Shown here: positions 18,705 through 29,813 of the stretch, in pieces
How the letters are laid out: every line of letters begins with the position of its first letter
How positions within the stretch are numbered: the first letter of the stretch is position 1
Assembly: GCA_963836015.1 (NCBI GenBank)
Contig: CAWIIF010000015.1
Span: forward strand, 1,860,001-1,924,000
DNA: 64,000 nt
Reading direction: 5' to 3'
DNA from: CAWCDJ01 sp963836015
GTDB lineage: Bacteria > Acidobacteriota > Terriglobia > Bryobacterales > Bryobacteraceae
The notes under the pieces: model-generated
The model's input: the letters and a program-made list of their open reading frames with translations, nothing else
What the model was told of the DNA's origin: nothing
Database searches by the model: none
Position numbers and translations under genes: made by a program

Positions 18705-18732
18705 AAATGCTCACCCCGAGAGGTGAGCATTT
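18705..18732 (-). terminator. Rho-independent terminator
   Basis: Perfect 11-bp stem AAATGCTCACC / GGTGAGCATTT with a 6-base loop. On the minus strand it is followed directly by further T residues (reading GCATTTTTATTT), a textbook intrinsic terminator for transcription arriving from the secA side. It lies 277 bp beyond the stop of the last recognisable gene of that unit (19009), so the message has an unusually long tail. On the plus strand the following bases (TTTCTTCCCC) are weaker. Confidence 0.8.
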
Positions 18733-18788
18733 CTTCCCCTGTTCTACCAGGGTGATGTTCGATGGGAGAATCAGTTTCGACGGAATCG

Positions 18789-18814
18789 CAACCGCCAAAA
18801 ACTTTTGGTAGTTG
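18789..18814. repeat. Interrupted inverted repeat in AT-rich spacer
   Basis: CAAC-CG-CCAAAA-AC-TTTTGG-TA-GTTG: two nested sets of complementary arms around a dyad axis, within the 338-bp gap between the ABC exporter and the DUF6599-like gene. It could be a protein-binding site or a small RNA hairpin; no further evidence. Confidence 0.35.
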
Positions 18815-18818
18815 GATC

Positions 18819-18929
18819 TTATTTCCCTATGGCCTTCAAGTCAAGGAAAAATCCGGCCCAATATTTTTCCGGCGTAAGCTGCTCGTAGCGGGTCACTTGC
18901 ACGACGCGATAGTTTTCCACAGATAGCAT
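18819..18929 (-). CDS. Possible 36-residue small protein
   Basis: ATG at 18929 to TAA at 18821-18819 encodes a 36-residue peptide that includes the segments ENYRVVQVTRYEQL and EKYWAGFFLDLKAIGK. The composition (aromatic, charged, amphipathic) looks protein-like and differs from the Arg/Pro/Gly-rich antisense translations common in this GC-rich DNA, and it lies between a gene and a terminator on the transcribed strand. Against it: a weak ribosome site (CAGAG), no recognised family and very short length. It could also be the remnant of a longer gene. Confidence 0.3.
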   Translation of the reverse strand: MLSVENYRVVQVTRYEQLTPEKYWAGFFLDLKAIGK

Positions 18930-19008
18930 CGAAGCTCTGGAAAGTTGAAGTCCGGACCTGAACTTTTCAGTCTAAGGCAAACAAAAACATCAGCTTATCC
19001 GGAGTGGT

Positions 19009-19983
19009 TCAACGATTCTCCAGGTGCAGCTGGATCATCGGCTCCAGTTCGTCAGCGGTCTTTCCACGCCGCCGGAGAGCCCGGAAGCCGCCCACCGCAA
19101 ACCCCGACACGACCGAAAACGCCAGCAGGATCCCGATGAGGATAAAGGCATTTAGCAGCAGCTCCCCGACATTATCCCGGCGGGTGGGAACGTACTCGTC
19201 GCGGGTCACGTTGGCCTGATAGCGAACCTGGCCGAGGACCCGTTCGGCAGAATCCGGGTCGGGTGGAGCCAGGGTTACCGCCACCAGCGGACCGCTCCGC
19301 TTGACCACGGCACCCGGTAATTTCCTGAATTCGGCAGTTTGCTGCATGGCCATCTGGGGAGTCGGATAGTTGAAAATCGCCACGGTCATGTCGCCCTTGG
19401 CAGTATGGAACACGCCCAACTGACCCTCCGCGCCGAAGTGGAAGGCGGCTACCGAAGGAGGGATCGCCCCATAGAATCGGGCCAGGGCGACCGGTCCCGT
19501 GACGTACCGTTCGCTGTTGGGAACCAGGCCGTCCGAGGGGAGGTAACTGGCCAGGATCGGAAGCGACGTCGTATCGACGTTTTTGAGCGACTGCGCCAGG
19601 GCGTCGATCTCGGGTTTTCCGGGCACTCCCCCGGAAAATGAGATCAGGTAATTTCCCTCGACGAGCAATAACGAATTCGCCGTTTCCGCGGCCATCTTGC
19701 CGAGCGGTGATGCTTTGGAATCGGCCGGCCGCTGCCACTCGAATGCCGCCATGGCGCCCGTGGTGTCCGGAAGCTGCCACACGGTGACATTGAGTTTGGA
19801 CGTGTTGTTCTCATACACAGCGGCTTCCGCGCTCTTGAGCCCGTACTCGTCCCACAGCGCCCGGTCGGTCAGGGCCGGCCGCCACGTGGACGCGCGATGG
19901 AGGTCGCCGAGGGCCTCCGGCAGAATCGCGGCCGAGGCCAGGCAGGGCAGCAAAAGGGCGGTAACAAGGAACTTCATGCTCAT
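19009..19983 (-). CDS. Exported, C-terminally membrane-anchored protein (DUF6599-like)
   Basis: Protein of about 324 residues downstream of secA. It has a signal peptide (MKFLVTALLLPCLASA), about 250 soluble residues (e.g. GDLHRASTWRPALTDRALWDEYG, LPILASYLPSDGLVPNS), then one membrane helix (LLLNAFILIGILLAFSVVSGFAVGGF) and a short basic cytoplasmic tail (RALRRRGKTADEL). The soluble part looks like proteins annotated as DUF6599 in Acidobacteriota, an assignment made from memory. Function is unknown. Two closely spaced ATGs (19983 and 19977) are possible starts; the second gives the cleaner signal peptide. The 29-bp gap after secA suggests co-transcription. Confidence 0.75.
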   Translation of the reverse strand: MSMKFLVTALLLPCLASAAILPEALGDLHRASTWRPALTDRALWDEYGLKSAEAAVYENNTSKLNVTVWQLPDTTGAMAAFEWQRPADSKASPLGKMAAETANSLLLVEGNYLISFSGGVPGKPEIDALAQSLKNVDTTSLPILASYLPSDGLVPNSERYVTGPVALARFYGAIPPSVAAFHFGAEGQLGVFHTAKGDMTVAIFNYPTPQMAMQQTAEFRKLPGAVVKRSGPLVAVTLAPPDPDSAERVLGQVRYQANVTRDEYVPTRRDNVGELLLNAFILIGILLAFSVVSGFAVGGFRALRRRGKTADELEPMIQLHLENR

Positions 19984-20012
19984 ATAGACGCCGATGGCGG
20001 AGGCGCGGCTTC

Positions 20013-22895
<2,883 letters not shown>

Positions 22896-23012
22896 GAATG
22901 GTTCTCTATAGGTGGGGAAAGCCCAACTACCATTTTACCTTTTAAAAGGAAGACGGGCAGGGGAAAGCGAAGATTAGCGCTGCGGCACGGCGGTAAAATC
23001 GGGGAAAGGGCC

Positions 23013-23978
23013 ATGACCAGGTTTCTCCTGCCGGCGATGCTGGCCGCGGCGGCACTCGCGGGCGCCGCGCAGTACGAGCTCGCGGGGCGCATCGCGCCCG
23101 CCCAAACCGCCTCCGTTTCGCTCTATCGGGTGGCCAGCCCCTTCACCGTCTCCACCCTCGCGGGCGAGGATGGCCGCTTCACCTTTAAAAAGCTCGAGCC
23201 GGGCGCGTATACCATCGCGGTCTTCAATCCACTCCACGGCGAGGCTCGCCGGACGATCGAAATCGGACCGGCCGGCGCCGACGAACACGGCCGCGTCACC
23301 CTCGACCTGAACTTGAGCGATTCCGATTTCGTGCTCGGCGATACGCTCCGCCGGCGCAATTCCGTGAGCACCCGCCAGCTCGCCATTCCCGAAAAGGCCG
23401 TCCGCGAATACGAAGATGCCCAGAAGGACCTCGCCCGGCACGACGTCGACACCGCCATACAGCGCCTCGAACACGCTGTCGAGCTGGCGCCGCAGTTTTC
23501 CGTGGCCTGGAACAACTTGGGCACCATCGCCTACCAGACGCAGAAGTACCCGCGCGCCGAGGAGTGCTTCCGCCGCGCCCTGGAAGCCGATCCGCAGTCC
23601 TTCGAGCCGCTCGTCAACCTGGGCGGCGTGCTGCTCAACCTGAACAAGATCGAGGAAGCCTGGGATTTCAATGTGCGCGCCGTCCTCGCGCGGCCGAACG
23701 ACGCGCTGGCCAATTCGCAGCTCGGCATGACGTACTTCGGGATGGGCCGCCTGGAGCTCGCCGAAAAGCATTTCGAGATCGCCCGCAAGGCCGACCCCGC
23801 GCACTTCTCGCACCCCCAGCTCTTCCTGGCCGAGATTCACCTTCGCCGGGGCGACAGGCAGGCTGCCGCCGCCGACCTGGAAGATTTCCTGAAGCAGCAC
23901 CCGGATTGGCCCCAGGCCGCCAAAATGCGGGCCACGATCGAGGAGTGGAAGGGCACCGGGCGATCTGATCGACAATAG
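23013..23978 (+). CDS. Exported carboxypeptidase-regulatory/TPR protein
   Basis: Protein of 321 residues with a signal peptide (MTRFLLPAMLAAAALAGAAQ), an N-terminal beta-sandwich like the carboxypeptidase regulatory domain (GEDGRFTFKKLEPGAYTIAVF) and then about five tetratricopeptide repeats (for example AWNNLGTIAYQTQKYPRAEE and PLVNLGGVLLNLNKIEEAWD). It is probably a periplasmic scaffold; no enzymatic residues are evident. The ATG at 23013 is preceded by GGGGAAAGGG. The hrpB start follows 3 bp after its stop, so the two genes probably share a transcript. Confidence 0.83.
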   Translation: MTRFLLPAMLAAAALAGAAQYELAGRIAPAQTASVSLYRVASPFTVSTLAGEDGRFTFKKLEPGAYTIAVFNPLHGEARRTIEIGPAGADEHGRVTLDLNLSDSDFVLGDTLRRRNSVSTRQLAIPEKAVREYEDAQKDLARHDVDTAIQRLEHAVELAPQFSVAWNNLGTIAYQTQKYPRAEECFRRALEADPQSFEPLVNLGGVLLNLNKIEEAWDFNVRAVLARPNDALANSQLGMTYFGMGRLELAEKHFEIARKADPAHFSHPQLFLAEIHLRRGDRQAAAADLEDFLKQHPDWPQAAKMRATIEEWKGTGRSDRQ

Positions 23979-23981
23979 AAC

Positions 23982-26354
23982 TTGCGCCTTCCCGTCGACG
24001 CCCTCATCCCCGATATCTTCGACGCATTGCGCCGCGCCCCCAACCTGGTCATCGAAGCACCTGCCGGCGCCGGCAAGACGACGCGCGTGCCGCCCGCCCT
24101 CCTCGACTTCACCGCGCGCGATGTGCTGGTGCTCGAGCCGCGGCGCCTGGCGGCCCGCCTGGCCGCGCGCTTCGTGGCCGGCGAGCGCGGCGAGCCGCTC
24201 GGTGAAACGGTCGGCTACCAGGTCCGCTTCGAAGAGGTCGCGGGCCCGCGTACGCGCTTGCGATTTCTCACCGAGGGCGTGCTCACCAGGCGGCTGCTTT
24301 CCGACCCCCTGCTCGAACGTGCCGGCGTCGTGATCCTCGACGAATTCCATGAGCGCCACCTCGAGGGCGACGTGGCGCTCGCCCTGCTGCGCCGCTTGCA
24401 GCGCACCCGGCGGCCCGATCTTTCGATCGTCGCCATGTCCGCCACGCTCGACGCCGGGCCTGTCGCACGGTACCTCGACGCGCCCGTTCTGCGGTCGGAG
24501 GGGCGGCAATACCCGCTCGAGATCGAGTACACTCCGCACTCGGCCGCGGCCCTCGAAGAACAGGTGGCCGCCGCCCTCGAACGCCTGGACGCGCGCGGCG
24601 CCGCGGGCCACATCCTCGTGTTTCTGCCGGGCGCCGCCGAGATCCGCCGCGCCCACACCGCCTGCGCCGGTCTGGCGCGTCGCCGCGATTGGGCCGTGTT
24701 TCCGCTGCACGGCGATCAGCCGCCCGAGGAGCAGGACCGCGCCGTGGCTCCCTCCCGCCAACGCAAAATCATTCTCTCCACCAACGTGGCGGAAAGCTCC
24801 ATCACCATCGACGGCATCGGCGCCGTGATCGACTGCGGCCTCGCGCGGGTCGCCGGACACTCGCCATGGTCGGGACTGCCGACGCTGCAGGTCGCGCGCA
24901 TCAGCCGGGCCTCCGCCGACCAGCGCGCCGGACGCGCCGGGCGCACCGGCCCCGGCATCGCCATCCGGCTCTATCCGCTGGAAGATTTCGTCCGCCGCCC
25001 GGCCCACGACACTCCCGAGGTGGCGCGCGCCGATCTCGCGCCTGTGGCCCTGATGCTCGAAGCCATGGGAATCGGCGGCCTGACCGCGCTAGACTGGCTG
25101 GATTCGCCCGACCCAGCCGGTATCGAGCACGCCGCCGCACTCCTGCGGCTGCTGGGCGCCGAAGGTCCGCTGGCCAAGGAGATGGCGCGTTATCCTCTGC
25201 ATCCCCGCCTGGCCCGCCTGATTGTCGAATCGCGGCGGCGCGGCGTGGCGGAAGATGGCTGCACCGCCGCCGCGATCCTCAGCGCGGGCCCACGCCTGCC
25301 CGCCCGCCCGGAGCACGAATCGCGCTCCGACGTCCTCGCCCTGATGGAAGCGGAATGGGAGCCGCACACCGCGCGGACCGTACGCCAGGTGCGGCGCATC
25401 GTCAACCCGCCGAAGCAGCGCGGCCGCGATGAGGACGCTTTGCTGATCTCGATTCTCGCCGCCTTCCCGGATCGCGTGGCGCGGCGCCGCCAAGGCCCGG
25501 AGCTGCAGATGGCCGCCGGAGGCGCCGCCTCGCTGGCGCCTTCGACCACCGTCACCGGCGCCGAATTTCTGGTCGCCGTGGAGGCCGAAGACCGCCGCGA
25601 CCAGAAGTCGCCGCTCGTGCGCATCGCCAGCGCCATCCGGCCGGAGTGGCTGATCGACCTCTTTCCGGACCGCGTCCGCGAGGTCTCCGAGCTCGAGTGG
25701 AACCGCGCCGCCGAACGCGTGGAAAGCTCCAGTGCGCTGCTCTTCGACCAGATCGCGATCGAGCGCAGCCGCGGCACACCCGGCCCCGAAGACGCCGCCC
25801 TGCTGCTGGCGCGAAAAGCCGTGGAAGCCGGCCTGGCGCGCTTCGGGGACCCCGAGGAAATCGCGGCCTTCAGCGCCCGCGCCCGCTTCGCCGGAATCCC
25901 CGCTGCGGATCCCGAAGCAGCCTTGTGCTCCCTCGCCTCGGGCCTCAGGAGCTTCGCGGAACTGGAAGCCGCGACGCGCGGCGGCGCCCTGCTACGCGCT
26001 TTGGAACAGCAGATATCGCCGGCCGATCGAAGGCAACTGGAAGATGCAGCTCCCGAACGCGTTCGCCTTCCCGGAGGGCGCCTCCTGCGCGTGCACTACG
26101 AAGACGGCCAGCCGCCCTGGATCGCCTCCCGCCTGCAGGATTTCTTCGGTATGCGCGCGACCCCCGCAGTAGCGCGCGGCGCCGTGCCGCTGGTCGTCCG
26201 CCTGCTCGCGCCGAACCAGCGTCCCGTCCAGACCACCACCGACCTGGCCGGCTTCTGGGAGCGCCTTTACCCGCAGGTCCGCCGCGAGCTGATGCGCCGG
26301 TACCCCAAGCACTCCTGGCCCGAAAACCCGCTTCTCCCGCGACCGCGGCCTTAA
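23982..26354 (+). CDS. hrpB: ATP-dependent helicase HrpB
   Basis: DEAH/RHA-type helicase of 790 residues, close to the usual ~820. Walker A is APAGAGKTTRVPPALL, the DEAH box reads DEFHER, motif III is MSATLDAG, and motifs V/VI are TNVAESSITIDGIG and QRAGRAGRTGPG. The HrpB-specific C-terminal domain ends in DLAGFWERLYPQVRRELMRRYPKHSW. Its RNA target in the cell is not well established. The most upstream usable start is TTG at 23982 with no convincing ribosome site, and translation may be coupled to the TPR gene. The stop codon overlaps that of treY on the other strand (shared TTAA at 26351-26354). Confidence 0.92.
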   Translation: MRLPVDALIPDIFDALRRAPNLVIEAPAGAGKTTRVPPALLDFTARDVLVLEPRRLAARLAARFVAGERGEPLGETVGYQVRFEEVAGPRTRLRFLTEGVLTRRLLSDPLLERAGVVILDEFHERHLEGDVALALLRRLQRTRRPDLSIVAMSATLDAGPVARYLDAPVLRSEGRQYPLEIEYTPHSAAALEEQVAAALERLDARGAAGHILVFLPGAAEIRRAHTACAGLARRRDWAVFPLHGDQPPEEQDRAVAPSRQRKIILSTNVAESSITIDGIGAVIDCGLARVAGHSPWSGLPTLQVARISRASADQRAGRAGRTGPGIAIRLYPLEDFVRRPAHDTPEVARADLAPVALMLEAMGIGGLTALDWLDSPDPAGIEHAAALLRLLGAEGPLAKEMARYPLHPRLARLIVESRRRGVAEDGCTAAAILSAGPRLPARPEHESRSDVLALMEAEWEPHTARTVRQVRRIVNPPKQRGRDEDALLISILAAFPDRVARRRQGPELQMAAGGAASLAPSTTVTGAEFLVAVEAEDRRDQKSPLVRIASAIRPEWLIDLFPDRVREVSELEWNRAAERVESSSALLFDQIAIERSRGTPGPEDAALLLARKAVEAGLARFGDPEEIAAFSARARFAGIPAADPEAALCSLASGLRSFAELEAATRGGALLRALEQQISPADRRQLEDAAPERVRLPGGRLLRVHYEDGQPPWIASRLQDFFGMRATPAVARGAVPLVVRLLAPNQRPVQTTTDLAGFWERLYPQVRRELMRRYPKHSWPENPLLPRPRP

Positions 26355-29074
26355 CCTTGCAGCAGCGCCACCGGGAACTCGCGCAACAGGTCCTCGATCC
26401 GGTCGGAGCGCGCCTCCACGCCCGTCAGCACGTCCTGCCACGGGCCCCGGTGCGGCAGCGTCAGGTGGGTGTCGGCCCAGTCTTCCACCTGGCTCGTCCA
26501 CCGCGGAACCACCGCCACCGCGGTCTGGTTGCCCAGCCGCCGCGCGAACGCGCACACGTGGTCGGCGAACGTGCCGCGCGCCGCCAGCGCCAGGTAATCG
26601 CCCCGCGAGAATAAGTCCTGGTTGGCCCTGCGAAATTCCAGCGCTTTGTACATCACGTAGAGCTTGGTCTCGTCCTGTTGCAGGTTGCCTGCCAGGTCCC
26701 GGATCAGCGCCGCGCGATCTTCCGCCTCCCGCCGGCGCAGCACGTCCAGCAGGGCGATTCGCCGGCGATGATCCACGTCGCGGCGATTGTCCGGATCCAC
26801 CAGCGTGAAGCTCCACAGCTCGGTGCCCTGGTAAAAATCCGGGACCCCCGGGGAGGCGATCTTGAGGAGCAACTGGCCCAGGCCGTTGCGCGCGCCGTAC
26901 CGCGCCAGCACCGCCTGAAATTCGCGAAAGTCGGGCAGGAAGGGCGCCCCTGTGCCCAGAATGCGCTCCACGAATTGCTGTACGGCCCGCTCGTACTCCT
27001 CCTGCGGCTCGATCCAACTGCTGTTCTGCTTGGCCTCCCGGAGCGCCTTCACCAGGAACTCGTTGACCCGGGCGAGCAGGCCCGCCTCCTCCTCGGGCTG
27101 GTTCGGCCAGGCGCCCAGCAGCGTCTGGTAGATCATGATCTCCTCGGATACCGAGGGCGCCGGGATGCCGTTCACGCTGACACGACAGGACTGGTTCCAG
27201 TTCATCCAGTTGTCCAGGCGCCGCTCCCATTCCTCCGGCATCTCCGTCAGCACGTTCAACCGCGCGCGCACATCTTCGCCGCGCTTCGTGTCGTGGGTGG
27301 CGGTGGCGTTCAGGCTGTCCGGCCACTGTTCCCCGCGAAGCCGGTTGAATTCGTGAAACTCGCCCAGCGAAAATGGAGGACGCTCGCGCAGCGGATCGCC
27401 CCCCACTTCATTCAGCGACAGCAGGCTGTTGTGACGATACGTGGCCGTATCCTCGAGCCCTTTCGCCATGACCGGCCCGGTGAACTGCTGCCACCGCATG
27501 GTAAAGTCGAGCCAGTCGGCCCGCCGGTCCTCCACGTAGTACGGTACCTCCAGCAGCAGCACCGCCCGGATGAACGCGAACGCAGCGTCGCTGATGCGGT
27601 CGGGCGGCGTGCGGCTGCGTGCCAGCGCCAGCGTACGCTCGAGGTACCCGCGGTCGCGCGCCGAAATTTCCGGGCCGTGGATGTAAGTCCGGTACACCGG
27701 CAGGCACGCGGACACTTCGACCAGCGCTTCGCGCAGCTCGGCAAACCGCACATCGCGAGCCTGGCGATGGTAGGCCGCCAGCGCGCCCAGGTGGTGCGCC
27801 AGCGCGTTGATGTCGCCCGTAAACAGTGATTCCATCGCCAACTTGTTGCACTGATAGCAGAGCTCGGCGAAGGGCAGATGGCTGCCCGTCCGGTTCGCAT
27901 ACAGCTCCTCCATGCGGGCCAGGCCCTGCGGCTCCACGAAAACTCCGTTGAGGGCGTTGAGAAAGTCGTAGCCGGTCGTGCCGTTGACCGGCCAATCGCG
28001 CGGCAGGGGCTCGTCGCGGCCCAGGATCTTTTCCACCACAATGAACACGCCGCCGGAGCGCGACTGCATGCGCCGCAGGTAGCATTCCGGATCCCAGAGC
28101 CCGTCGATGTGGTCGATCCGCAGGCCGGTCACCTTTTCGTCGCGCAGCAGCTCGAGAGTCTTCTGGTGGCGGTTATCGAATACCTCGGGCGATTCGATTC
28201 GCAGAGCCACCAGCTCGTTGATGTCGAAGAAGCGGCGGTAGTTGATCTCCTCGTAGCCGATCTTCCAGTAGGCCAGCCGCCACGCCTGCTGTGAGAGAAG
28301 GCGGTCGAGCTCGTCCACCGACCCGCCGATGGCGGCCAGAGAATCGTCCACCGACCGCTTGATTTCCGGGTCCGACAGGTAAGCGCGCCAGAGCCGCTCC
28401 TTCATCCGGTCCTTCTCGCGGCGGCGCTCCATCAGCCGCTGGACGGAGGTCTCGTTGCGGTGGGGAAGGCCCTCGAACTCGCCGCGTAGCGCCTCCAGGT
28501 CGGGCGGCCCGGGCGTGCGGCCGAGGATCAACGCATAGGTTTGCGGATCCACCGGCAGCCGCCAGTCGTAATACCGCACGTAGATGCCGGTGTCCTCGAT
28601 TCGCAGCGTGAGCTCTCCGTTTTCGAGGACGTTGCCGTAGAGATCTCCGAGCACCGGCAGGAGCACGCGGTTGTCCTGCAGGAAGGCGGCCTTGCTGGTG
28701 CTCGGGTGCCAGTCGATGTCGAAGTATCCCGCGAACGCCGAGGCCGGGCCGTTTTCCAGCACGTCCGACCACCAGGGATTCTCGTAGCTCGCCGCCATGT
28801 GATTGGGCACGCTGTCGATCAACAGGCCCATTCCGTAGTGGCGCAGCTTCTCCGCCATCTCGTCGAAATCCTCCTGCGTTCCGAGCTCGGAGTTCATCCG
28901 CAGGGGATTGGCGATATCGTAGCCGTGAGAGCTTCCGCGGCGCGCCTTATAGCCCGGCGAGGAATAAAGATCCGTGATGCCGAGCTCGCTCAGAAAGGGC
29001 ACCAGATCCCGCCCGTCCACGAAACGGAAGCCCTGGTGGAACTGCAGACGGTAGGTTGCGCACGGAATCCTCAT
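26351..29074 (-). CDS. treY: Malto-oligosyltrehalose synthase TreY
   Basis: GH13 family enzyme of 907 residues that converts the reducing end of maltodextrins to a trehalosyl unit, the first step of the TreY-TreZ trehalose pathway. It starts MRIPCATYRLQFHQGFRF, has GSSHGYDIANP and SVPNHMA (region I), GLRIDHIDGL with the nucleophile Asp (region II), VVEKILGRDEPLPRDW with the acid/base Glu (region III) and TATHDTKRGEDVRARL (region IV). The C-terminus has PDFYQGTELWSFTLVDPDNR. No treZ is visible in the window, so the partner trehalohydrolase must be encoded elsewhere if the pathway is complete. Confidence 0.95.
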   Translation of the reverse strand: MRIPCATYRLQFHQGFRFVDGRDLVPFLSELGITDLYSSPGYKARRGSSHGYDIANPLRMNSELGTQEDFDEMAEKLRHYGMGLLIDSVPNHMAASYENPWWSDVLENGPASAFAGYFDIDWHPSTSKAAFLQDNRVLLPVLGDLYGNVLENGELTLRIEDTGIYVRYYDWRLPVDPQTYALILGRTPGPPDLEALRGEFEGLPHRNETSVQRLMERRREKDRMKERLWRAYLSDPEIKRSVDDSLAAIGGSVDELDRLLSQQAWRLAYWKIGYEEINYRRFFDINELVALRIESPEVFDNRHQKTLELLRDEKVTGLRIDHIDGLWDPECYLRRMQSRSGGVFIVVEKILGRDEPLPRDWPVNGTTGYDFLNALNGVFVEPQGLARMEELYANRTGSHLPFAELCYQCNKLAMESLFTGDINALAHHLGALAAYHRQARDVRFAELREALVEVSACLPVYRTYIHGPEISARDRGYLERTLALARSRTPPDRISDAAFAFIRAVLLLEVPYYVEDRRADWLDFTMRWQQFTGPVMAKGLEDTATYRHNSLLSLNEVGGDPLRERPPFSLGEFHEFNRLRGEQWPDSLNATATHDTKRGEDVRARLNVLTEMPEEWERRLDNWMNWNQSCRVSVNGIPAPSVSEEIMIYQTLLGAWPNQPEEEAGLLARVNEFLVKALREAKQNSSWIEPQEEYERAVQQFVERILGTGAPFLPDFREFQAVLARYGARNGLGQLLLKIASPGVPDFYQGTELWSFTLVDPDNRRDVDHRRRIALLDVLRRREAEDRAALIRDLAGNLQQDETKLYVMYKALEFRRANQDLFSRGDYLALAARGTFADHVCAFARRLGNQTAVAVVPRWTSQVEDWADTHLTLPHRGPWQDVLTGVEARSDRIEDLLREFPVALLQG

Positions 29075-29214
29075 CTCCGGAAATCCTATCGTAACTTCCC
29101 AAATGCCATCACCATTTGATATACAGTATTTTTCGGAACAGCATGCCCCATTCTTGTGGAAGATCGCACAACCACCGTGCCCGGACCAGCCCTAGCATGG
29201 ATAGAGGTGGCTTC

Positions 29215-29421
29215 ATGGAAAGCACCAAGCTGCTGGACGACGAGCCCGGAATCGTGCCCTACGAGGAGATGAAGGCCTCCGACGAGATCTCGGCCCCTAC
29301 TCACGAACAGATCGCCAACCTGGCGTACGAGTATTGGGAATCGCGTGGTGGCCGGGGCGGCTCGCCATGGGAAGACTGGTTCCGCGCGGAGCAGGAACTG
29401 CTCCGCCGTCGCGAGCTGTAG
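29215..29421 (+). CDS. DUF2934 domain small protein
   Basis: A 68-residue acidic protein whose C-terminal half, THEQIANLAYEYWESRGG followed by SPWEDWFRAEQELL, is the DUF2934 signature (a short helical motif of unknown function frequent in Acidobacteria and Proteobacteria). The N-terminal 30 residues are unstructured and acidic. The ATG at 29215 is chosen because AGAGGTGG lies 5-6 bases upstream; earlier ATGs at 29197 and 29116 lack such a site. Divergent from treY. Confidence 0.75.
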   Translation: MESTKLLDDEPGIVPYEEMKASDEISAPTHEQIANLAYEYWESRGGRGGSPWEDWFRAEQELLRRREL

Positions 29422-29439
29422 AGCTTCTCCCTCGCCGCC

Positions 29440-29745
29440 TTACTTCTGTTTGGCGACGATCAGGTCCTTGATCTTGTTATAAGTGGCCTGCGGAATGACC
29501 TTCTTCTGGACCAGTTCGTTTTTGGCCCGGTAGGGCCGTCCACCGATGATCTTATCCGAATAGGCCGTTCCGATTCCCGGAAGCGCTTGAAGCTCTTCGG
29601 CGCTGGCGGAGTTGATATCCAGGAGCTTGGTGGCTTTCGACGCCTTGCCGGCGGCTTTGTGAGCCTCGGCCGAGGGGTTCGGCAGCTGCGCGGCCATGAG
29701 CGAAATCGCCAGCAGCAGCCCCATCACGTAACGCGCAATCTTCAT
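29440..29745 (-). CDS. Exported helix-hairpin-helix protein (ComEA-like)
   Basis: A 101-residue protein with a signal peptide (MKIARYVMGLLLAISLMA) and one double helix-hairpin-helix domain: LLDINSASAEELQALPGIG is the typical ComEA start, followed by GGRPYRAKNELVQKKVIP. These domains bind DNA non-specifically; ComEA itself is a DNA receptor for transformation, but no other competence gene is in the window, so the role is not certain. The start has GGGAGG 9 bases upstream. A strong hairpin lies between this gene and the upstream OmpA/Ig gene. Confidence 0.82.
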   Translation of the reverse strand: MKIARYVMGLLLAISLMAAQLPNPSAEAHKAAGKASKATKLLDINSASAEELQALPGIGTAYSDKIIGGRPYRAKNELVQKKVIPQATYNKIKDLIVAKQK

Positions 29746-29765
29746 AGGATGTGCCTCCCTGGTTT

Positions 29766-29793
29766 GGGCCGGGCAGCTCTCACTGCCCGGCCC
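29766..29793 (-). terminator. Strong GC hairpin downstream of the OmpA/Ig gene
   Basis: Perfect 11-bp stem GGGCCGGGCAG / CTGCCCGGCCC with a 6-base loop, 20 bp after the stop of the OmpA/Ig gene and 20 bp before the helix-hairpin-helix start on the same strand. No T-tract follows, so it may attenuate or stabilise the mRNA between the two genes rather than terminate fully. It shares the GGGCAG/CTGCCC core with the hairpins at 2773 and 52615. Confidence 0.6.
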
Positions 29794-29813
29794 TGTGGTT
29801 TAACGAGGCTTCA

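Noticed and set aside
18733..18790. Possible tRNA-like TTCGA segment (GTTCGATGGGAGAATC) downstream of the terminator hairpin
   Set aside because: No acceptor, D or anticodon stems can be built around it.
22974..25007. A 677-codon minus-strand open frame across the TPR and hrpB genes
   Set aside because: Antisense to genes with intact motifs; in GC-rich DNA such mirror frames are common.
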